Source: JBAWYM01 sp037143575 (GTDB taxonomy: Bacteria; Patescibacteriota; Gracilibacteria; Peribacterales; Peribacteraceae). Taken from it: a stretch of 33,256 nucleotides of DNA. The stretch spans positions 1-33,256 of the forward strand of contig JBAWYM010000014.1 of assembly GCA_037143575.1 (NCBI GenBank), given 5' to 3'. Position 1 is the stretch's first letter. Every line of letters begins with the position of its first letter. Positions 27,992 to 33,256 of the stretch are shown piece after piece. A model generated the notes under the pieces. That model saw nothing but the letters and a program-made list of their open reading frames with translations, did no database searches and was not told the DNA's origin. A program made the position numbers and the translations under genes.

Positions 27992-29104
27992 ATGACCATC
28001 TTGCTCTCCGCAGTGGCCTTCGTCTTCTTATTAACTCTTCTCATTATCATTCATGAGTTGGGGCACTTTTCTGCGGCGCGCAAGTCTGGCGTAGTGGTCG
28101 AGGAATTTGGCTTCGGACTGCCGCCAAAGGCGAAGACACTCTTCACGTCCGGCGGGACGAAATTCACTCTGAACTGGATTCCCTTCGGCGGCTTCGTACG
28201 ACTTCGCGGTGAGACAGCCCTCACGCAATCCGAGCGCGATAAGCCGGGGAGTTTCCATCGCGCTTCGCTCTGGGCACGGGTACTCATCCTCTCGGCGGGT
28301 GTCATCATGAATTTTCTCCTTGCGTTCGTCCTCCTCACAGTCGGCTTCTCTGCCGGGCGCTGGGTGCCGACGTACTACTCCATCGAGGAGATGCAGGATC
28401 ACGCCGCACGCGGGATTATCACGCTGCAGCTGGGTGTGGCCATCGAGCAGGTGACGAGCGGCGGGACGGCAGCAGCAGTGGGTGTGCCGGACAAGAGCAT
28501 TCTCCTCAAGGTCGACGGGACATCCGTGACGACGGCGGATCAGGTGGCTCCTCTGCAGGTCGGCAAGCAGCGCGTTCAGTACACGGTGCTCGTCGGCAAG
28601 GGTGCGGGTACGGAGCAAGTGTTCTCTCTTCCGCTCAAGGAAGGAAAATCCGGCGTGGTGATTTCTACCATTCCCCGGACACTCTCTTCTCCACTCCGCA
28701 ATCCCTTCACTTCCATGCTCTTGTCTCTGCGGGAAGCTCGCATTATGACGGTACAGACGATTTTGGGCATAGGTACGCTCTTCTCTTCTCTCGCACACAG
28801 TGGTCGTGTTCCTGAAGGTATCACCGGTATCGTCGGGATCGCACAGCTCACCTACACCTCCGTGCAGGCCGGATTCATGACCTATCTCCGGCTCGTCGCG
28901 TTGCTCAGTCTCAGTCTCGCGATTCTCAATGTTCTCCCGTTCCCCGCGCTCGACGGTGGACGATTGCTCTTCGTCCTTGTGGAGATGGTCACGAGGCGTC
29001 CGCTGAACCGTCGCTTCGAAGCGGCGACCAATGCACTGGGGTTTGCCGTGCTCATTGCCATCATTCTCCTTATCACTGCGTATGACATCATCCGTCTCTT
29101 CTAG
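27992..29104 (+). CDS. rseP: Site-2 intramembrane zinc protease RseP
   Basis: A 370-residue polytopic protease that cuts membrane-bound anti-sigma factors or signal-peptide remnants. The zinc motif HELGH is at residues 21-25 in the first helix. A hydrophobic helix with NFLLAFVLLTVGFS and a PDZ-like domain (about 125-210) follow. The third zinc ligand is in LNVLPFPALDGGRLLF. A final helix pair ends the protein. Lengths fit the family. dnaA starts 34 bp after its stop on the same strand, with no terminator, so the two probably share the promoter at 27940. The start at 27992 is supported by the promoter position. Confidence 0.93.
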   Translation: MTILLSAVAFVFLLTLLIIIHELGHFSAARKSGVVVEEFGFGLPPKAKTLFTSGGTKFTLNWIPFGGFVRLRGETALTQSERDKPGSFHRASLWARVLILSAGVIMNFLLAFVLLTVGFSAGRWVPTYYSIEEMQDHAARGIITLQLGVAIEQVTSGGTAAAVGVPDKSILLKVDGTSVTTADQVAPLQVGKQRVQYTVLVGKGAGTEQVFSLPLKEGKSGVVISTIPRTLSSPLRNPFTSMLLSLREARIMTVQTILGIGTLFSSLAHSGRVPEGITGIVGIAQLTYTSVQAGFMTYLRLVALLSLSLAILNVLPFPALDGGRLLFVLVEMVTRRPLNRRFEAATNALGFAVLIAIILLITAYDIIRLF

Positions 29105-29138
29105 TGTTCTCGCACCAACTACTCACGCGGTTGTGAGT

Positions 29139-30557
29139 ATGCCGGGAGACATTCGCGATCTCTGGATCCAGATTCTCACAAGTCTGGATGAGCGATTGCC
29201 TAGGGGCGCCTTCATCACGTGGTTTCGGGATACTACCCTTCTCGGTCGCGATGCCGGCAAACTTATTGTCGGGCTGGCACTGCCGATGTCGCTCACATGG
29301 CACATGGAGCACTACCGCACCATGACCCTCGAGATCGCTCGCACCATCGATCCCTCGATCGAGCAGATCGTCTATCAGGTGGATGGATCGCTGAAGGACA
29401 ACCGCGAGCGCTCTCCGGATCTTCTCTCGCTCTTCCCGGAGAACAAGCGTCGCAAGCTTCCGGGTCGTGCGGAGGTGAAGGTGGCGGAGGGGATCACGAG
29501 CAAGCTTCTTTCGCCCAAGTACACGCTGGAGAATTTCGTCGTTGGTGCCAATAATCGCCTTGCGCATGCCGCATGCCAGTCCGTCGCCGCCAATCCCGGC
29601 GCGAAGTACAATCCACTCTTCCTCTACGGCGGTGTGGGGCTTGGCAAAACGCACCTCCTCCAGGCGACTGGCAACGCGATCCTTCGGGAGATGCCGCGCG
29701 CTACCGTCGTCTACACCACGACTGAGGATTTCACCAATCAGGTGGTGGAGGCGATCCGCACGCAGAAGATGGAGCAGTTCCGCCGTCGCTACCGCCCTGT
29801 GGACGTGCTCATCGTCGATGACGTCCAGTTCCTCGCGAACAAAGATCGCACGCAGGAGGAGTTCTTCCATACCTACAATGCGCTCTTCGAGGAGCGCCGC
29901 CAGGTGATCCTCTCGGCAGACCGTCCTCCACAGGAATTGCAGCTTGAGGAGCGCCTCATCTCCCGCTTCGCCCGCGGTATGATCGCCGATGTTTCTCTTC
30001 CCGATTACGAAACGCGCCTCGCGATCCTCGTGGACAAGGCGCGCGAGTATCAGCTCTTCATCGACATGGCGGTTCTGCAGTTCATCGCGGAGCACACCAC
30101 GCGCAATGTCCGCGAACTCGAGGGCATCCTCATGCAGGCCGTGGCGCAGTACGATCTGGAGCAGCGCATGCCCACGGTGAAATCCATCGCCGAGATCATG
30201 CACAAGCTCAACCGCGATCCGCATGAGAAGCCGGAAGATGTGGGATTCTCCAAGGCTCCCGAGCAGCGTTCGACCTTCCAGGATGTGATGGAGTCGGTCA
30301 GCCGTTACTATTCCATTTCGCAGCAGGAGATGCTCGGTGCTTCCCGCGTTCGCGAGATTCTCCTTCCGCGCCAGATCGCGATGTACATCGGCAAGCACCG
30401 GCTGGGCATGAGCCACGTTCGCCTCGGCGAAATCTTCTCGGGCCGTGATCACACGACGGTGATGAATTCCGTGACGAAGATCGAAGAGAAGATGGTGAGT
30501 GATGCGCAGATGCTTCGCGAAGTGCATTCGCTGGAGCAGGAGCTGGGGTTTGTGTGA
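29139..30557 (+). CDS. dnaA: Chromosomal replication initiator DnaA
   Basis: A 472-residue AAA+ initiator that binds DnaA boxes and opens the origin. Domain I starts DIRDLWIQILTSLDERL and fits the start at 29139 (the frame is open to 29031, with another ATG at 29082). Walker A is GGVGLGKT (164-171), Walker B VLIVDDVQF (223-231), and sensor residues follow in LEERLISRFARGMIADV. The C-terminal helix-turn-helix has the DnaA signature GMSHVRLGEIFSGRDHTTVM. Rather than next to dnaN, it is placed between rseP and thrS. No cluster of DnaA boxes is seen in the flanks beyond two near-consensus sites in the rseP promoter, suggesting that the origin lies elsewhere. Confidence 0.95.
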   Translation: MPGDIRDLWIQILTSLDERLPRGAFITWFRDTTLLGRDAGKLIVGLALPMSLTWHMEHYRTMTLEIARTIDPSIEQIVYQVDGSLKDNRERSPDLLSLFPENKRRKLPGRAEVKVAEGITSKLLSPKYTLENFVVGANNRLAHAACQSVAANPGAKYNPLFLYGGVGLGKTHLLQATGNAILREMPRATVVYTTTEDFTNQVVEAIRTQKMEQFRRRYRPVDVLIVDDVQFLANKDRTQEEFFHTYNALFEERRQVILSADRPPQELQLEERLISRFARGMIADVSLPDYETRLAILVDKAREYQLFIDMAVLQFIAEHTTRNVRELEGILMQAVAQYDLEQRMPTVKSIAEIMHKLNRDPHEKPEDVGFSKAPEQRSTFQDVMESVSRYYSISQQEMLGASRVREILLPRQIAMYIGKHRLGMSHVRLGEIFSGRDHTTVMNSVTKIEEKMVSDAQMLREVHSLEQELGFV

Positions 30558-30580
30558 GGATCGAAAAGATATTGAGCAGA

Positions 30581-30597
30581 GCAGGTCTTCGACCTGC
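30581..30597 (+). terminator. Hairpin after dnaA
   Basis: GCAGGTC-TTC-GACCTGC, a perfect 7-bp stem 24 bp after the dnaA stop. No T tract follows. A related GGGTC-GAA-GACCC hairpin lies near 30681. Together they could mark the operon end or be another small repeat. Confidence 0.35.
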
Positions 30598-30771
30598 GGT
30601 AGCACCATGAACTTTGTATTACAATTTCAGGGGTGTGGATGTAACGGTTCATCGTTTGCCTTGTAGCCGGGCTTCTGGTCAGCGGGTCGAAGACCCACAC
30701 TGAGTCGCGAAATTGGCCGTCATAGATTGCCGTTCAGGCAATATTGGCCTGCGGCTTTCGTGTTCTTCCTC

Positions 30772-30777
30772 TATACT
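30772..30777 (+). promoter_or_regulatory. -10 element of thrS
   Basis: TATACT lies 10 bp before the ATG at 30788, leaving a leader of about 3-4 bases. It favours this ATG over the open frame back to 30713. Confidence 0.4.
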
Positions 30778-30787
30778 CCCATCCACT

Positions 30788-33136
30788 ATGGCACACTCCC
30801 ACTCCTCCGAAAGTTCTCCCGCGGGAAATCTCTACGACAAGCTCATCACACTCCTCGATGAGCACAAGGCGCACTACCGCCTCATCGACCATGCGCCGGA
30901 GGGACGGTCGGAACTCGTGAGCAAGATGCGCGGGAATACGCTTTCGCAGGCGGCGAACTGCATTGTGGTGATGGTGAAGATCGGCAAGAAAACGACGAAG
31001 TTTGTGCTGGCCGTCTATCCCGCTGACGTGAAGCTCGATCTCAACGCCGTGAAGGCGCTCTTCCAGGGAACGTACGTGTCCTTCGCATCGCCCGACATTG
31101 CCGAGAGATTGGCCGGCAGCGTGATGGGTACGGTTTTGCCGTTTTCCTTCAGCGAAGAGCTGGAGCTCATCGTGGATCCTTCGCTCCTCGAGAATGAGGA
31201 AATCTTCTTCAACGCTGCTCGTCTGGATCGTTCGATTGCCCTGAAGGCGAGTGACTACAAGGAGATCGCTCAGGCACGGTACGAATCGATCGTCCAGGGA
31301 ACCGCGGCGCCCGCTGCTGTAGTTGTAAAGTCCCAGAAGAAGGAACCCGTCGTCGATGCGCTCTACCAGCTCCGCCACTCCGTCGCGCATGTCCTGGCTC
31401 AGGCCGTGCTCAAGCTCTGGCCCGATACGCAGGTGACCATCGGCCCGCCGATCGATACCGGCTGCTACTACGATTTTCTCTTTGTGACTCCTATCACGGA
31501 TGAGGATTTGCCGAAGATCGAGAAGGAGATGCGCAAGATTATCGGTTCATGTCAGAGCTTCGAGATGCAGGCGTACTCCATCGCGGATGCCGTTGCTTTC
31601 TGGAAGAAGCGCGGACAGCACTTCAAGGTGGAGCTCATCGAGGATCTGGCGAAGGAGGGGGAGACGGAGGTGACGCACTACCGCAATCTCGATCCCAAAG
31701 GACAGGAGATGTTCGTGGACCTCTGCCGCGGCGGACACGTCGGCAATCTCCGCGACATAGCACAGGATGGATTCAAGATCATGAGTCTGGCCGGTTCGTA
31801 CTGGCGCGGAGATGAGAAGCGCGAACAGCTCACCCGCATCTACGTCGCGGCGTTTGCTTCGAAGGTGGAATTGGATGCGTATTTGACACTGATGGAGGAG
31901 GCGAAGAAGCGTGATCATCGCAAGCTCGGCAAGGAGATGGATCTCTTCACGTTCTCCGAGCTCGTGGGGCCGGGATTACCGCTCTGGACACCCAAGGGAA
32001 CGATCTTACGAAATTTGCTGGATGACTTCGTCTGGGAGCTTCGGCGTGCGCGCGGGTACGAGAAGGTCACCATTCCTCATATTACGAAGAAGGATCTGTA
32101 CGAGACGAGCGGTCACTGGCAGAAATTCCAGAATGATCTCTTCAAAATCGTTACACGTGAGGGTCATACCTTTGCGATGAAGCCGATGAACTGTCCGCAC
32201 CACACGCAGATTTATTCTTCGCAGGCACGCAGCTACAAGGATCTGCCGCAGCGCTACGCGGAGACGACGATGTGTTACCGCGATGAGCAGACGGGTGAAC
32301 TCCACGGACTCTCGCGGCTCCGTGCGTTCACGCAGGATGATGCACACGTCTTCTGCCGCAGCGGTCAGGTCAAAGAGGAATTCCTGCGAATTTGGGACAT
32401 CATCGATACGTTCTATCCAGCGATGGGATTTCCGAATCTTCGCGTTCGTCTCTCGCTGCACGATCCGGAGCACTTCGAGAAGTATCTGGGGACACCGGAA
32501 GTGTGGAAGAGCGCCGAAGAGGACATCCGGTCGATCGCCAAAGAGCGCGGGATTGCGTTCACGGAGGTTCCTGGCGAAGCGGCGTTCTACGGTCCCAAAG
32601 TGGACTTCATGGCCAAGGACGCCATCGGGAGAGAGTGGCAGGTGGCGACGATCCAGCTCGATATCAATCTGCCGGAACGGTTCGATCTCACGTGCATCAA
32701 TGAGAAGGGCGAGAAGGAGCGCATCGTCATGATCCACGCGGCGATCATGGGCGCCATCGAGCGTTTCCTCAGTATCTTCATCGAACACTGCGCCGGGCAC
32801 TTCCCGCTGTGGCTCGCTCCGGTGCAGGTTGCGATCATCCCGGTGGCCGGTCCGCATGAGGAGTATGCACAGGAAGTGATGAAGGAACTGAAGGCCAAAG
32901 GCATCCGCGCCGTCTTCATGGATTCATCGGAGTCGCTCGGCAAACGTATCCGGGAAGGAGAGAAGCAGCGCATCCCGTACCTTCTGGTGATGGGAGATAA
33001 AGAGGTGGCGGATAAGGCGGTGGCTGTGCGGAATGTGGTGACGAAGAAGCAGGTGACGGTTCCGTTGGATGAGTTCATTGCGCGGACGATGGATGACGTG
33101 AAGGAGCGAAGGCTCGGGGCGTCGATTGGCGAGTGA
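30788..33136 (+). CDS. thrS: Threonyl-tRNA synthetase with an N-terminal YbaK-type deacylase domain
   Basis: A 782-residue enzyme. Residues about 15-165 match the YbaK/ProX aminoacyl-tRNA deacylase fold (SKMRGNTLSQAANCIVVMVK; KFVLAVYPADVKLDL; PDIAERLAGSVMGTVLPF; LIVDPSLLENEEIFFNA). This replaces the TGS domain that opens most bacterial ThrRS. The classical N2 editing domain follows with H197-x3-H201 (RHSVAHVLAQA) and C313-x3-H317 (DLCRGGHVG). The class II core has motif 2 in YRDEQTGELHGLSRLRAFTQ, zinc ligands C469 (MKPMNCPHH) and H520 (QDDAHVFC), and motif 3 in MGAIERFLSIF. The anticodon-binding domain is at the end. Two editing-type domains in one enzyme is unusual. The start at 30788 follows a -10 box. 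Confidence 0.93.
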   Translation: MAHSHSSESSPAGNLYDKLITLLDEHKAHYRLIDHAPEGRSELVSKMRGNTLSQAANCIVVMVKIGKKTTKFVLAVYPADVKLDLNAVKALFQGTYVSFASPDIAERLAGSVMGTVLPFSFSEELELIVDPSLLENEEIFFNAARLDRSIALKASDYKEIAQARYESIVQGTAAPAAVVVKSQKKEPVVDALYQLRHSVAHVLAQAVLKLWPDTQVTIGPPIDTGCYYDFLFVTPITDEDLPKIEKEMRKIIGSCQSFEMQAYSIADAVAFWKKRGQHFKVELIEDLAKEGETEVTHYRNLDPKGQEMFVDLCRGGHVGNLRDIAQDGFKIMSLAGSYWRGDEKREQLTRIYVAAFASKVELDAYLTLMEEAKKRDHRKLGKEMDLFTFSELVGPGLPLWTPKGTILRNLLDDFVWELRRARGYEKVTIPHITKKDLYETSGHWQKFQNDLFKIVTREGHTFAMKPMNCPHHTQIYSSQARSYKDLPQRYAETTMCYRDEQTGELHGLSRLRAFTQDDAHVFCRSGQVKEEFLRIWDIIDTFYPAMGFPNLRVRLSLHDPEHFEKYLGTPEVWKSAEEDIRSIAKERGIAFTEVPGEAAFYGPKVDFMAKDAIGREWQVATIQLDINLPERFDLTCINEKGEKERIVMIHAAIMGAIERFLSIFIEHCAGHFPLWLAPVQVAIIPVAGPHEEYAQEVMKELKAKGIRAVFMDSSESLGKRIREGEKQRIPYLLVMGDKEVADKAVAVRNVVTKKQVTVPLDEFIARTMDDVKERRLGASIGE

Positions 33137-33201
33137 ATAGTGTGTAGTGAATAGTGAGTAGCGCAGAGAATTTGCCTGACGATCTACCCACTACCAACTA
33201 C
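33133..33201. repeat. TAGTG-type short repeats after thrS
   Basis: GTGAATAGTGTGTAG and TGAATAGTGAGTAG are near-tandem copies (33133-33161), and CTACCCACTACCAACTAC (33184-33201) is roughly their complement. The stretch could fold into an irregular hairpin after the thrS stop. Confidence 0.4.
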
Positions 33202-33207
33202 GGGTTA

Positions 33208-33256
33208 GGGAGCAGATGAATGTTACCACTTTGGGCAGCACTTAATAAGTGCTCCC
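33208..33256 (+). terminator. Hairpin at the window edge
   Basis: AGCACTT-AAT-AAGTGCT (33237-33253) is a perfect 7-bp stem. GGGAGCA (33208-33214) also pairs with TGCTCCC (33250-33256), giving an alternative fold. The window ends here, so any T tract is unseen. Confidence 0.35.

Noticed and set aside
29088..30608. A 506-residue frame on the minus strand opposite dnaA
   Set aside because: It runs the full length of a perfectly conserved dnaA, has Arg/Leu/His/Glu-heavy composition typical of an antisense shadow in GC-rich DNA, and shows no domain.
30558..30787. Replication origin beside dnaA
   Set aside because: Only one poor DnaA-box-like word (TGTGGATGT) and no AT-rich unwinding region; the gap holds small hairpins instead.
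32006..32857. A 283-residue minus-strand frame inside thrS
   Set aside because: Lies wholly within conserved ThrRS catalytic sequence; shadow frame.
1..33256. Reassigned UGA codon (Gracilibacteria/SR1 code)
   Set aside because: Conserved genes such as ftsZ, dnaA, thrS and dut end at TGA at the expected length, and the conserved proteins need no in-frame TGA.

Overview
The window looks like chromosomal DNA from a small-genome bacterium of the Candidate Phyla Radiation (Patescibacteria). A Peregrinibacteria/Peribacter-like lineage fits best, but this is inferred from gene style and content and was not tested phylogenetically. Supporting signs are compact genes, almost no Shine-Dalgarno sequences, many promoters placed so that transcription would begin at or next to the start codon, an orphan VirB2/TrbC-type pilin, giant lineage-specific proteins, and genes ending in TGA. 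The last point rules out the UGA=Gly code of Gracilibacteria and Absconditabacteria. The sequence is moderately GC-rich, with AT-richer islands around 5.6-6.8 kb and 10.9-11.1 kb.

Layout. 0.1-5.3 kb: a small bL33-like zinc-ribbon protein, an RppH-type Nudix hydrolase, recF, a B3/B4 tRNA-binding-domain protein bracketed by inverted repeat copies, ruvC, and a divergent membrane-anchored protein of unknown function. 5.5-10.9 kb: tRNA-Ile(GAU), a Tat-exported TraB-like protein, prs and a PRC-barrel gene sharing a 21-bp divergent promoter, an orphan pilin, a membrane protein, truB and tRNA-Lys(CUU). 10.9-15.6 kb is more accessory: small orphan genes, a SAM methyltransferase, a YraQ-type permease, a secreted two-repeat protein, a RelB/YafQ toxin-antitoxin operon with a clear operator, a coiled-coil protein, and an orphan C-terminal half of a glycogen synthase. 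15.8-20.3 kb: a stand-alone 5'-3' exonuclease with a C-terminal clamp-binding-like motif, ftsA-ftsZ and dut. 20.4-26.6 kb: a 1549-residue protein with an HExxH motif coupled to a two-helix membrane protein, then a zeta-toxin-like kinase overlapping a DUF2188 gene. 26.7-33.1 kb: tRNA-Val(GAC), a comF-like gene, rseP-dnaA, and a threonyl-tRNA synthetase whose TGS domain appears replaced by a YbaK-type deacylase domain.

The most striking non-coding signal is a family of intergenic hairpins. A nearly constant loop core (TGAGC-N-G-N-GTCGAA) sits inside stems whose inner frame is GTCA...NGAC, while the outer arms differ completely from copy to copy yet remain self-complementary. Some copies are nested inside others, some are back-to-back inside a larger inverted repeat, one abuts a tRNA 3' end, and two bracket a gene. 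A second composite repeat of about 115 bp combines this hairpin with AT-rich TTGCGATT modules.

Functionally the window mixes housekeeping information processing (recombination, replication initiation, division, tRNA modification and charging, PRPP and dUTP metabolism) with small mobile or defensive modules and uncharacterised envelope proteins. All calls come from reading the sequence; no database search was run.
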